A DNA stretch of 64,000 bases, taken from assembly GCA_019055375.1 (NCBI GenBank), contig JAHQIW010000348.1:1-64000 (forward strand). The letters run 5' to 3'. The notes beneath the pieces are model-generated. The model was not told the DNA's origin, did not search any database, and saw only the letters and a list, made by a program, of their open reading frames with translations. The translations under genes and the position numbers were made by a program. This document shows, one piece after another, positions 22,584 through 35,400 of the stretch. This stretch comes from Parelaphostrongylus tenuis (taxonomy: Eukaryota > Nematoda > Chromadorea > Rhabditida > Metastrongylidae). Each line of letters begins with the position of its first letter. Within the stretch, counting starts at the first letter, position 1.

Positions 22584-23565
22584 TCAGGAGTCTCTTCGAG
22601 GCTTGGCAGGGCAAAAGGGACGCTTCTCGAGGTGAGTCGGGAGACCCAGGGTCCCTTTCCAGTAGCCACAGGGATACTGGGATTCCTGTCAATGTTCAAG
22701 AGGAGTCAGGCTCCGTCAAATTTTGAAGCAGTGAGCTCTGCGTGCCTCTCGAGGTGTCAGAGGCATGTGAGGCATTCCGTCGAAAGGAGTCGGGGACCTA
22801 GGGCTTTCTCTAGGGACTCCACAGGTGGTGCAGACATCCCTTCACCTTGTGAGATGAAAGACTAGACTGTATTCAAGCCACTGCAAGGAAACCCGGCCTC
22901 CTTTCGAGTCAGGGCTTCTCGGTGTATATGCCCATTGAGGCAGCAATCTCAGGGTCCCTCCCTCATACCTATTGCTGAGAGAAGCCTCCTCTTGAGGGGC
23001 TTGTGGAAAGGTGGCCTACGTCTTGAGTCTAAGCCAGGGAATCAGCTCTCATCTCGAGGCAATTTGGGGTACACGGAGCAGTCCTCGAGTTGCTCTGCTG
23101 AACTTGGTACTCGTCTAGACTTGGCCCGTTGTTCTCCGGGAACCTCTGGAGTTGCCTAAAGGGAGTCAAGCCTCAGGTCGTGTTTGATGGGGAACTGGGG
23201 ATGGCTCTGGAGTCAATGCAGGGGAAGCGGGCCTCATCTCGAGTTGATTTGGGGCCCATGGAGCTCCTTCGCGATGCTGGTGTGACCTCAGGGTCCCTCT
23301 CTACTTGTGACAGTGTTTTTGCGGACTGTCTCGACATCCATCAAGCAAGTCGAGGCTCCTGACATGTTTCAGGGGGCTCACGGAATTGCTCTGCATGCAG
23401 TGCAGGGGAATCGGGCCTCATCTCGCTTGGAGGGGGAAGTCTCATGGTTTTTCTCGAGTTGCGGCGGGGACCTGGGGTACATTCTCGACTTACGGCGGGG
23501 ATGGCCCTTCAACCCTCGTGTTTGTTCAACGAAGTCAGGACTCCTGTCGAGTTACGAGGGACACC
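22584..23565 (+). repeat. Variant monomer M24
   Basis: G530 (23113), C554 (23137) and T613 (23196) are alternative; 863 and 958 are consensus. It matches M16 across these sites. Confidence 0.87.
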
Positions 23566-25529
23566 TCAGGAGTCTCTTCGAGGCTTGGCAGGGCAAAAGG
23601 GACGCTTCTCGAGGTGAGTCGGGAGACCCAGGGTCCCTTTCCAGTAGCCACAGGGATACTGGGATTCCTGTCAATGTTCAAGAGGAGTCAGGCTCCGTCA
23701 AATTTTGAAGCAGTGAGCTCTGCGTGCCTCTCGAGGTGTCAGAGGCATGTGAGGCATTCCGTCGAAAGGAGTCGGGGACCTAGGGCTTTCTCTAGGGACT
23801 CCACAGGTGGTGCAGACATCCCTTCACCTTGTGAGATGAAAGACTAGACTGTATTCAAGCCACTGCAAGGAAACCCGGCCTCCTTTCGAGTCAGGGCTTC
23901 TCGGTGTATATGCCCATTGAGGCAGCAATCTCAGGGTCCCTCCCTCATACCTATTGCTGAGAGAAGCCTCCTCTTGAGGGGCTTGTGGAAAGGTGGCCTA
24001 CGTCTTGAGTCTAAGCCAGGGAATCAGCTCTCATCTCGAGGCAATTTGGGGTACACGGAGCAGTCCTCGAGTTGCTCTGCTGAACTTGGTACTCCTCTAG
24101 ACTTGGCCCGTTGTTCTCGGGGAACCTCTGGAGTTGCCTAAAGGGAGTCAAGCCTCAGGTCGTGTTTGATGGGGAACGGGGGATGGCTCTGGAGTCAATG
24201 CAGGGGAAGCGGGCCTCATCTCGAGTTGATTTGGGGCCCATGGAGCTCCTTCGCGATGCTGGTGTGACCTCAGGGTCCCTCTCTACTTGTGACAGTGTTT
24301 TTGCGGACTGTCTCGACATCCATCAAGCAAGTCGAGGCTCCTGACATGTTTCAGGGGGCTCACGGAATTGCTCTGCATGCAGTGCAGGGGAATCGGGCCT
24401 CATCTCGCTTGGAGGGGGAAGTCTCATGGTTTTTCTCGAGTTGCGGCGGGGACCTGGGGTACATTCTCGACTTACGGCGGGGATGGCCCTTCAACCCTCG
24501 TGTTTGTTCAACGAAGTCAGGACTCCTGTCGAGTTACGAGGGACACCTCAGGAGTCTCTTCGAGGCTTGGCAGGGCAAAAGGGACGCTTCTCGAGGTGAG
24601 TCGGGAGACCCAGGGTCCCTTTCCAGTAGCCACAGGGATACTGGGATTCCTGTCAATGTTCAAGAGGAGTCAGGCTCCGTCAAATTTTGAAGCAGTGAGC
24701 TCTGCGTGCCTCTCGAGGTGTCAGAGGCATGTGAGGCATTCCGTCGAAAGGAGTCGGGGACCTAGGGCTTTCTCTAGGGACTCCACAGGTGGTGCAGACA
24801 TCCCTTCACCTTGTGAGATGAAAGACTAGACTGTATTCAAGCCACTGCAAGGAAACCCGGCCTCCTTTCGAGTCAGGGCTTCTCGGTGTATATGCCCATT
24901 GAGGCAGCAATCTCAGGGTCCCTCCCTCATACCTATTGCTGAGAGAAGCCTCCTCTTGAGGGGCTTGTGGAAAGGTGGCCTACGTCTTGAGTCTAAGCCA
25001 GGGAATCAGCTCTCATCTCGAGGCAATTTGGGGTACACGGAGCAGTCCTCGAGTTGCTCTGCTGAACTTGGTACTCCTCTAGACTTGGCCCGTTGTTCTC
25101 GGGGAACCTCTGGAGTTGCCTAAAGGGAGTCAAGCCTCAGGTCGTGTTTGATGGGGAACGGGGGATGGCTCTGGAGTCAATGCAGGGGAAGCGGGCCTCA
25201 TCTCGAGTTGATTTGGGGCCCATGGAGCTCCTTCGCGATGCTGGTGTGACCTCAGGGTCCCTCTCTACTTGTGACAGTGTTTTTGCGGACTGTCTCGACA
25301 TCCATCAAGCAAGTCGAGGCTCCTGACATGTTTCAGGGGGCTCACGGAATTGCTCTGCATGCAGTGCAGGGGAATCGGGCCTCATCTCGCTTGGAGGGGG
25401 AAGTCTCATGGTTTTTCTCGAGTTGCGGCGGGGACCTGGGGTACATTCTCGACTTACGGCGGGGATGGCCCTTCAACCCTCGTGTTTGTTCAACGAAGTC
25501 AGGACTCCTGTCGAGTTACGAGGGACACC
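23566..25529 (+). repeat. Consensus monomers M25-M26
   Basis: Two full-length copies with consensus alleles at all diagnostic sites interrupt the mosaic zone. Confidence 0.87.
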
Positions 25530-26511
25530 TCAGGAGTCTCTTCGAGGCTTGGCAGGGCAAAAGGGACGCTTCTCGAGGTGAGTCGGGAGACCCAGGGTCC
25601 CTTTCCAGTAGCCACAGGGATACTGGGATTCCTGTCAATGTTCAAGAGGAGTCAGGCTCCGTCAAATTTTGAAGCAGTGAGCTCTGCGTGCCTCTCGAGG
25701 TGTCAGAGGCATGTGAGGCATTCCGTCGAAAGGAGTCGGGGACCTAGGGCTTTCTCTAGGGACTCCACAGGTGGTGCAGACATCCCTTCACCTTGTGAGA
25801 TGAAAGACTAGACTGTATTCAAGCCACTGCAAGGAAACCCGGCCTCCTTTCGAGTCAGGGCTTCTCGGTGTATATGCCCATTGAGGCAGCAATCTCAGGG
25901 TCCCTCCCTCATACCTATTGCTGAGAGAAGCCTCCTCTTGAGGGGCTTGTGGAAAGGTGGCCTACGTCTTGAGTCTAAGCCAGGGAATCAGCTCTCATCT
26001 CGAGGCAATTTGGGGTACACGGAGCAGTCCTCGAGTTGCTCTGCTGAACTTGGTACTCCTCTAGACTTGGCCCGTTGTTCTCGGGGAACCTCTGGAGTTG
26101 CCTAAAGGGAGTCAAGCCTCAGGTCGTGTTTGATGGGGAACGGGGGATGGCTCTGGAGTCAATGCAGGGGAAGCGGGCCTCATCTCGAGTTGATTTGGGG
26201 CCCATGGAGCTCCTTCGCGATGCTGGTGTGACCTCAGGGTCCCTCTCTACTTGTGACAGTGTTTTTGCGGACTGTCTCGACATCCATCAAGCAAGTCGAG
26301 GCTCCTGACATGTTTCAGGGGGCTCACGGAATTGCTCTGCATGCAGTGCAGGGGAATCGGGCCTCATCTCGCTTGGAGGGGGAAGTCTCATTGTTTTTCT
26401 CGAGTTGCGGCGGGGACCTGGGGTACATTCTCGACTTACGGCGGGGATGGCCCTTCAACCCTCGTGTTTGTTCAACGAAGTCAGGACTCCTGTCGAGTTA
26501 CGAGGGACACC
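25530..26511 (+). repeat. Variant monomer M27
   Basis: T863 (26392) stands alone in an otherwise consensus copy. In every other copy with T863 the T613 allele is also present. Confidence 0.87.
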
Positions 26512-27493
26512 TCAGGAGTCTCTTCGAGGCTTGGCAGGGCAAAAGGGACGCTTCTCGAGGTGAGTCGGGAGACCCAGGGTCCCTTTCCAGTAGCCACAGG
26601 GATACTGGGATTCCTGTCAATGTTCAAGAGGAGTCAGGCTCCGTCAAATTTTGAAGCAGTGAGCTCTGCGTGCCTCTCGAGGTGTCAGAGGCATGTGAGG
26701 CATTCCGTCGAAAGGAGTCGGGGACCTAGGGCTTTCTCTAGGGACTCCACAGGTGGTGCAGACATCCCTTCACCTTGTGAGATGAAAGACTAGACTGTAT
26801 TCAAGCCACTGCAAGGAAACCCGGCCTCCTTTCGAGTCAGGGCTTCTCGGTGTATATGCCCATTGAGGCAGCAATCTCAGGGTCCCTCCCTCATACCTAT
26901 TGCTGAGAGAAGCCTCCTCTTGAGGGGCTTGTGGAAAGGTGGCCTACGTCTTGAGTCTAAGCCAGGGAATCAGCTCTCATCTCGAGGCAATTTGGGGTAC
27001 ACGGAGCAGTCCTCGAGTTGCTCTGCTGAACTTGGTACTCCTCTAGACTTGGCCCGTTGTTCTCGGGGAACCTCTGGAGTTGCCTAAAGGGAGTCAAGCC
27101 TCAGGTCGTGTTTGATGGGGAACGGGGGATGGCTCTGGAGTCAATGCAGGGGAAGCGGGCCTCATCTCGAGTTGATTTGGGGCCCATGGAGCTCCTTCGC
27201 GATGCTGGTGTGACCTCAGGGTCCCTCTCTACTTGTGACAGTGTTTTTGCGGACTGTCTCGACATCCATCAAGCAAGTCGAGGCTCCTGACATGTTTCAG
27301 GGGGCTCACGGAATTGCTCTGCATGCAGTGCAGGGGAATCGGGCCTCATCTCGCTTGGAGGGGGAAGTCTCATGGTTTTTCTCGAGTTGCGGCGGGGACC
27401 TGGGGTACATTCTCGACTTACGGCGGGGATGGCCCTTCAACCCTCGTGTTTGTTCAACGAAGTCAGGACTCCTGTCGAGTTACGAGGGACACC
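26512..27493 (+). repeat. Consensus monomer M28
   Basis: Full length (982 bp), with consensus alleles at all diagnostic sites. Confidence 0.87.
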
Positions 27494-28474
27494 TCAGGAG
27501 TCTCTTCGAGGCTTGGCAGGGCAAAAGGGACGCTTCTCGAGGTGAGTCGGGAGACCCAGGGTCCCTTTCCAGTAGCCACAGGGATACGGGATTCCTGTCA
27601 ATGTTCAAGAGGAGTCAGGCTCCGTCAAATTTTGAAGCAGTGAGCTCTGCGTGCCTCTCGAGGTGTCAGAGGCATGTGAGGCATTCCGTCGAAAGGAGTC
27701 GGGGACCTAGGGCTTTCTCTAGGGACTCCACAGGTGGTGCAGACATCCCTTCACCTTGTGAGATGAAAGACTAGACTGTATTCAAGCCACTGCAAGGAAA
27801 CCCGGCCTCCTTTCGAGTCAGGGCTTCTCGGTGTATATGCCCATTGAGGCAGCAATCTCAGGGTCCCTCCCTCATACCTATTGCTGAGAGAAGCCTCCTC
27901 TTGAGGGGCTTGTGGAAAGGTGGCCTACGTCTTGAGTCTAAGCCAGGGAATCAGCTCTCATCTCGAGGCAATTTGGGGTACACGGAGCAGTCCTCGAGTT
28001 GCTCTGCTGAACTTGGTACTCCTCTAGACTTGGCCCGTTGTTCTCGGGGAACCTCTGGAGTTGCCTAAAGGGAGTCAAGCCTCAGGTCGTGTTTGATGGG
28101 GAACGGGGGATGGCTCTGGAGTCAATGCAGGGGAAGCGGGCCTCATCTCGAGTTGATTTGGGGCCCATGGAGCTCCTTCGCGATGCTGGTGTGACCTCAG
28201 GGTCCCTCTCTACTTGTGACAGTGTTTTTGCGGACTGTCTCGACATCCATCAAGCAAGTCGAGGCTCCTGACATGTTTCAGGGGGCTCACGGAATTGCTC
28301 TGCATGCAGTGCAGGGGAATCGGGCCTCATCTCGCTTGGAGGGGGAAGTCTCATGGTTTTTCTCGAGTTGCGGCGGGGACCTGGGGTACATTCTCGACTT
28401 ACGGCGGGGATGGCCCTTCAACCCTCGTGTTTGTTCAACGAAGTCAGGAGTCCTGTCGAGTTACGAGGGACACC
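27494..28474 (+). repeat. Variant monomer M29 (981 bp)
   Basis: A T is missing after 27587 (phase 94, atactggg to atacggg); no other copy has this deletion. G958 (28450) is alternative. Confidence 0.88.
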
Positions 28475-29456
28475 TCAGGAGTCTCTTCGAGGCTTGGCAG
28501 GGCAAAAGGGACGCTTCTCGAGGTGAGTCGGGAGACCCAGGGTCCCTTTCCAGTAGCCACAGGGATACTGGGATTCCTGTCAATGTTCAAGAGGAGTCAG
28601 GCTCCGTCAAATTTTGAAGCAGTGAGCTCTGCGTGCCTCTCGAGGTGTCAGAGGCATGTGAGGCATTCCGTCGAAAGGAGTCGGGGACCTAGGGCTTTCT
28701 CTAGGGACTCCACAGGTGGTGCAGACATCCCTTCACCTTGTGAGATGAAAGACTAGACTGTATTCAAGCCACTGCAAGGAAACCCGGCCTCCTTTCGAGT
28801 CAGGGCTTCTCGGTGTATATGCCCATTGAGGCAGCAATCTCAGGGTCCCTCCCTCATACCTATTGCTGAGAGAAGCCTCCTCTTGAGGGGCTTGTGGAAA
28901 GGTGGCCTACGTCTTGAGTCTAAGCCAGGGAATCAGCTCTCATCTCGAGGCAATTTGGGGTACACGGAGCAGTCCTCGAGTTGCTCTGCTGAACTTGGTA
29001 CTCCTCTAGACTTGGCCCGTTGTTCTCGGGGAACCTCTGGAGTTGCCTAAAGGGAGTCAAGCCTCAGGTCGTGTTTGATGGGGAACTGGGGATGGCTCTG
29101 GAGTCAATGCAGGGGAAGCGGGCCTCATCTCGAGTTGATTTGGGGCCCATGGAGCTCCTTCGCGATGCTGGTGTGACCTCAGGGTCCCTCTCTACTTGTG
29201 ACAGTGTTTTTGCGGACTGTCTCGACATCCATCAAGCAAGTCGAGGCTCCTGACATGTTTCAGGGGGCTCACGGAATTGCTCTGCATGCAGTGCAGGGGA
29301 ATCGGGCTTCATCTCGCTTGGAGGGGGAAGTCTCATGGTTTTTCTCGAGTTGCGGCGGGGACCTGGGGTACATTCTCGACTTACGGCGGGGATGGCCCTT
29401 CAACCCTCGTGTTTGTTCAACGAAGTCAGGACTCCTGTCGAGTTACGAGGGACACC
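28475..29456 (+). repeat. Variant monomer M30
   Basis: T613 (29087) and T834 (29308, ggcctc to ggcttc) are alternative; 958 is consensus. It forms a near-twin pair with M31. Confidence 0.87.
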
Positions 29457-30438
29457 TCAGGAGTCTCTTCGAGGCTTGGCAGGGCAAAAGGGACGCTTCT
29501 CGAGGTGAGTCGGGAGACCCAGGGTCCCTTTCCAGTAGCCACAGGGATACTGGGATTCCTGTCAATGTTCAAGAGGAGTCAGGCTCCGTCAAATTTTGAA
29601 GCAGTGAGCTCTGCGTGCCTCTCGGGGTGTCAGAGGCATGTGAGGCATTCCGTCGAAAGGAGTCGGGGACCTAGGGCTTTCTCTAGGGACTCCACAGGTG
29701 GTGCAGACATCCCTTCACCTTGTGAGATGAAAGACTAGACTGTATTCAAGCCACTGCAAGGAAACCCGGCCTCCTTTCGAGTCAGGGCTTCTCGGTGTAT
29801 ATGCCCATTGAGGCAGCAATCTCAGGGTCCCTCCCTCATACCTATTGCTGAGAGAAGCCTCCTCTTGAGGGGCTTGTGGAAAGGTGGCCTACGTCTTGAG
29901 TCTAAGCCAGGGAATCAGCTCTCATCTCGAGGCAATTTGGGGTACACGGAGCAGTCCTCGAGTTGCTCTGCTGAACTTGGTACTCCTCTAGACTTGGCCC
30001 GTTGTTCTCGGGGAACCTCTGGAGTTGCCTAAAGGGAGTCAAGCCTCAGGTCGTGTTTGATGGGGAACTGGGGATGGCTCTGGAGTCAATGCAGGGGAAG
30101 CGGGCCTCATCTCGAGTTGATTTGGGGCCCATGGAGCTCCTTCGCGATGCTGGTGTGACCTCAGGGTCCCTCTCTACTTGTGACAGTGTTTTTGCGGACT
30201 GTCTCGACATCCATCAAGCAAGTCGAGGCTCCTGACATGTTTCAGGGGGCTCACGGAATTGCTCTGCATGCAGTGCAGGGGAATCGGGCTTCATCTCGCT
30301 TGGAGGGGGAAGTCTCATGGTTTTTCTCGAGTTGCGGCGGGGACCTGGGGTACATTCTCGACTTACGGCGGGGATGGCCCTTCAACCCTCGTGTTTGTTC
30401 AACGAAGTCAGGAGTCCTGTCGAGTTACGAGGGACACC
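29457..30438 (+). repeat. Variant monomer M31
   Basis: G169 (29625), T613 (30069), T834 (30290) and G958 (30414). It shares T613 and T834 with M30 and G169 with M32. Confidence 0.87.
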
Positions 30439-31419
30439 TCAGGAGTCTCTTCGAGGCTTGGCAGGGCAAAAGGGACGCTTCTCGAGGTGAGTCGGGAGAC
30501 CCAGGGTCCCTTTCCAGTAGCCACAGGGATACTGGGATTCCTGTCAATGTTCAAGAGGAGTCAGGCTCCGTCAAATTTTGAAGCAGTGAGCTCTGCGTGC
30601 CTCTCGGGGTGTCAGAGGCATGTGAGGCATTCCGTCGAAAGGAGTCGGGGACCTAGGGCTTTCTCTAGGGACTCCACAGGTGGTGCAGACATCCCTTCAC
30701 CTTGTGAGATGAAAGACTAGACTGTATTCAAGCCACTGCAAGGAAACCCGGCCTCCTTTCGAGTCAGGGCTTCTCGGTGTATATGCCCATTGAGGCAGCA
30801 ATCTCAGGGTCCCTCCCTCATACCTATTGCTGAGAGAAGCCTCCTCTTGAGGGGCTTGTGGAAAGGTGGCCTACGTCTTGAGTCTAAGCCAGGGAATCAG
30901 CTCTCATCTCGAGGCAATTTGGGGTACACGGAGCAGTCCTCGAGTTGCTCTGCTGAACTTGGTACTCGTCTAGACTTGGCCCGTTGTTCTCGGGAACCTC
31001 TGGAGTTGCCTAAAGGGAGTCAAGCCTCAGGTCGTGTTTGATGGGGAACGGGGGATGGCTCTGGAGTCAATGCAGGGGAAGCGGGCCTCATCTCGAGTTG
31101 ATTTGGGGCCCATGGAGCTCCTTCGCGATGCTGGTGTGACCTCAGGGTCCCTCTCTACTTGTGACAGTGTTTTTGCGGACTGTCTCGACATCCATCAAGC
31201 AAGTCGAGGCTCCTGACATGTTTCAGGGGGCTCACGGAATTGCTCTGCATGCAGTGCAGGGGAATCGGGCCTCATCTCGCTTGGAGGGGGAAGTCTCATG
31301 GTTTTTCTCGAGTTGCGGCGGGGACCTGGGGTACATTCTCGACTTACGGCGGGGATGGCCCTTCAACCCTCGTGTTTGTTCAACGAAGTCAGGACTCCTG
31401 TCGAGTTACGAGGGACACC
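30439..31419 (+). repeat. Variant monomer M32 (981 bp)
   Basis: G169 (30607) and G530 (30968) are alternative. One G is missing from the gggg run at about 30992-30994 (phase 554-557), the site that carries the C554 substitution in other copies. Phase 613 onward is consensus. Confidence 0.87.
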
Positions 31420-32401
31420 TCAGGAGTCTCTTCGAGGCTTGGCAGGGCAAAAGGGACGCTTCTCGAGGTGAGTCGGGAGACCCAGGGTCCCTTTCCAGTA
31501 GCCACAGGGATACTGGGATTCCTGTCAATGTTCAAGAGGAGTCAGGCTCCGTCAAATTTTGAAGCAGTGAGCTCTGCGTGCTTCTCGAGGTGTCAGAGGC
31601 ATGTGAGGCATTCCGTCGAAAGGAGTCGGGGACCTAGGGCTTTCTCTAGGGACTCCACAGGTGGTGCAGACATCCCTTCACCTTGTGAGATGAAAGACTA
31701 GACTGTATTCAAGCCACTGCAAGGAAACCCGGCCTCCTTTCGAGTCAGGGCTTCTCGGTGTATATGCCCATTGAGGCAGCAATCTCAGGGTCCCTCCCTC
31801 ATACCTATTGCTGAGAGAAGCCTCCTCTTGAGGGGCTTGTGGAAAGGTGGCCTACGTCTTGAGTCTAAGCCAGGGAATCAGCTCTCATCTCGAGGCAATT
31901 TGGGGTACACGGAGCAGTCCTCGAGTTGCTCTGCTGAACTTGGTACTCCTCTAGACTTGGCCCGTTGTTCTCGGGGAACCTCTGGAGTTGCCTAAAGGGA
32001 GTCAAGCCTCAGGTCGTGTTTGATGGGGAACGGGGGATGGCTCTGGAGTCAATGCAGGGGAAGCGGGCCTCATCTCGAGTTGATTTGGGGCCCATGGAGC
32101 TCCTTCGCGATGCTGGTGTGACCTCAGGGTCCCTCTCTACTTGTGACAGTGTTTTTGCGGACTGTCTCGACATCCATCAAGCAAGTCGAGGCTCCTGACA
32201 TGTTTCAGGGGGCTCACGGAATTGCTCTGCATGCAGTGCAGGGGAATCGGGCCTCATCTCGCTTGGAGGGGGAAGTCTCATGGTTTTTCTCGAGTTGCGG
32301 CGGGGACCTGGGGTACATTCTCGACTTACGGCGGGGATGGCCCTTCAACCCTCGTGTTTGTTCAACGAAGTCAGGACTCCTGTCGAGTTACGAGGGACAC
32401 C
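31420..32401 (+). repeat. Variant monomer M33
   Basis: T163 (31582) is the only alternative allele, and it marks the right edge of the mosaic zone. Confidence 0.87.
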
Positions 32402-35400
32402 TCAGGAGTCTCTTCGAGGCTTGGCAGGGCAAAAGGGACGCTTCTCGAGGTGAGTCGGGAGACCCAGGGTCCCTTTCCAGTAGCCACAGGGATACTGGGA
32501 TTCCTGTCAATGTTCAAGAGGAGTCAGGCTCCGTCAAATTTTGAAGCAGTGAGCTCTGCGTGCCTCTCGAGGTGTCAGAGGCATGTGAGGCATTCCGTCG
32601 AAAGGAGTCGGGGACCTAGGGCTTTCTCTAGGGACTCCACAGGTGGTGCAGACATCCCTTCACCTTGTGAGATGAAAGACTAGACTGTATTCAAGCCACT
32701 GCAAGGAAACCCGGCCTCCTTTCGAGTCAGGGCTTCTCGGTGTATATGCCCATTGAGGCAGCAATCTCAGGGTCCCTCCCTCATACCTATTGCTGAGAGA
32801 AGCCTCCTCTTGAGGGGCTTGTGGAAAGGTGGCCTACGTCTTGAGTCTAAGCCAGGGAATCAGCTCTCATCTCGAGGCAATTTGGGGTACACGGAGCAGT
32901 CCTCGAGTTGCTCTGCTGAACTTGGTACTCCTCTAGACTTGGCCCGTTGTTCTCGGGGAACCTCTGGAGTTGCCTAAAGGGAGTCAAGCCTCAGGTCGTG
33001 TTTGATGGGGAACGGGGGATGGCTCTGGAGTCAATGCAGGGGAAGCGGGCCTCATCTCGAGTTGATTTGGGGCCCATGGAGCTCCTTCGCGATGCTGGTG
33101 TGACCTCAGGGTCCCTCTCTACTTGTGACAGTGTTTTTGCGGACTGTCTCGACATCCATCAAGCAAGTCGAGGCTCCTGACATGTTTCAGGGGGCTCACG
33201 GAATTGCTCTGCATGCAGTGCAGGGGAATCGGGCCTCATCTCGCTTGGAGGGGGAAGTCTCATGGTTTTTCTCGAGTTGCGGCGGGGACCTGGGGTACAT
33301 TCTCGACTTACGGCGGGGATGGCCCTTCAACCCTCGTGTTTGTTCAACGAAGTCAGGACTCCTGTCGAGTTACGAGGGACACCTCAGGAGTCTCTTCGAG
33401 GCTTGGCAGGGCAAAAGGGACGCTTCTCGAGGTGAGTCGGGAGACCCAGGGTCCCTTTCCAGTAGCCACAGGGATACTGGGATTCCTGTCAATGTTCAAG
33501 AGGAGTCAGGCTCCGTCAAATTTTGAAGCAGTGAGCTCTGCGTGCCTCTCGAGGTGTCAGAGGCATGTGAGGCATTCCGTCGAAAGGAGTCGGGGACCTA
33601 GGGCTTTCTCTAGGGACTCCACAGGTGGTGCAGACATCCCTTCACCTTGTGAGATGAAAGACTAGACTGTATTCAAGCCACTGCAAGGAAACCCGGCCTC
33701 CTTTCGAGTCAGGGCTTCTCGGTGTATATGCCCATTGAGGCAGCAATCTCAGGGTCCCTCCCTCATACCTATTGCTGAGAGAAGCCTCCTCTTGAGGGGC
33801 TTGTGGAAAGGTGGCCTACGTCTTGAGTCTAAGCCAGGGAATCAGCTCTCATCTCGAGGCAATTTGGGGTACACGGAGCAGTCCTCGAGTTGCTCTGCTG
33901 AACTTGGTACTCCTCTAGACTTGGCCCGTTGTTCTCGGGGAACCTCTGGAGTTGCCTAAAGGGAGTCAAGCCTCAGGTCGTGTTTGATGGGGAACGGGGG
34001 ATGGCTCTGGAGTCAATGCAGGGGAAGCGGGCCTCATCTCGAGTTGATTTGGGGCCCATGGAGCTCCTTCGCGATGCTGGTGTGACCTCAGGGTCCCTCT
34101 CTACTTGTGACAGTGTTTTTGCGGACTGTCTCGACATCCATCAAGCAAGTCGAGGCTCCTGACATGTTTCAGGGGGCTCACGGAATTGCTCTGCATGCAG
34201 TGCAGGGGAATCGGGCCTCATCTCGCTTGGAGGGGGAAGTCTCATGGTTTTTCTCGAGTTGCGGCGGGGACCTGGGGTACATTCTCGACTTACGGCGGGG
34301 ATGGCCCTTCAACCCTCGTGTTTGTTCAACGAAGTCAGGACTCCTGTCGAGTTACGAGGGACACCTCAGGAGTCTCTTCGAGGCTTGGCAGGGCAAAAGG
34401 GACGCTTCTCGAGGTGAGTCGGGAGACCCAGGGTCCCTTTCCAGTAGCCACAGGGATACTGGGATTCCTGTCAATGTTCAAGAGGAGTCAGGCTCCGTCA
34501 AATTTTGAAGCAGTGAGCTCTGCGTGCCTCTCGAGGTGTCAGAGGCATGTGAGGCATTCCGTCGAAAGGAGTCGGGGACCTAGGGCTTTCTCTAGGGACT
34601 CCACAGGTGGTGCAGACATCCCTTCACCTTGTGAGATGAAAGACTAGACTGTATTCAAGCCACTGCAAGGAAACCCGGCCTCCTTTCGAGTCAGGGCTTC
34701 TCGGTGTATATGCCCATTGAGGCAGCAATCTCAGGGTCCCTCCCTCATACCTATTGCTGAGAGAAGCCTCCTCTTGAGGGGCTTGTGGAAAGGTGGCCTA
34801 CGTCTTGAGTCTAAGCCAGGGAATCAGCTCTCATCTCGAGGCAATTTGGGGTACACGGAGCAGTCCTCGAGTTGCTCTGCTGAACTTGGTACTCCTCTAG
34901 ACTTGGCCCGTTGTTCTCGGGGAACCTCTGGAGTTGCCTAAAGGGAGTCAAGCCTCAGGTCGTGTTTGATGGGGAACGGGGGATGGCTCTGGAGTCAATG
35001 CAGGGGAAGCGGGCCTCATCTCGAGTTGATTTGGGGCCCATGGAGCTCCTTCGCGATGCTGGTGTGACCTCAGGGTCCCTCTCTACTTGTGACAGTGTTT
35101 TTGCGGACTGTCTCGACATCCATCAAGCAAGTCGAGGCTCCTGACATGTTTCAGGGGGCTCACGGAATTGCTCTGCATGCAGTGCAGGGGAATCGGGCCT
35201 CATCTCGCTTGGAGGGGGAAGTCTCATGGTTTTTCTCGAGTTGCGGCGGGGACCTGGGGTACATTCTCGACTTACGGCGGGGATGGCCCTTCAACCCTCG
35301 TGTTTGTTCAACGAAGTCAGGACTCCTGTCGAGTTACGAGGGACACCTCAGGAGTCTCTTCGAGGCTTGGCAGGGCAAAAGGGACGCTTCTCGAGGTGAG

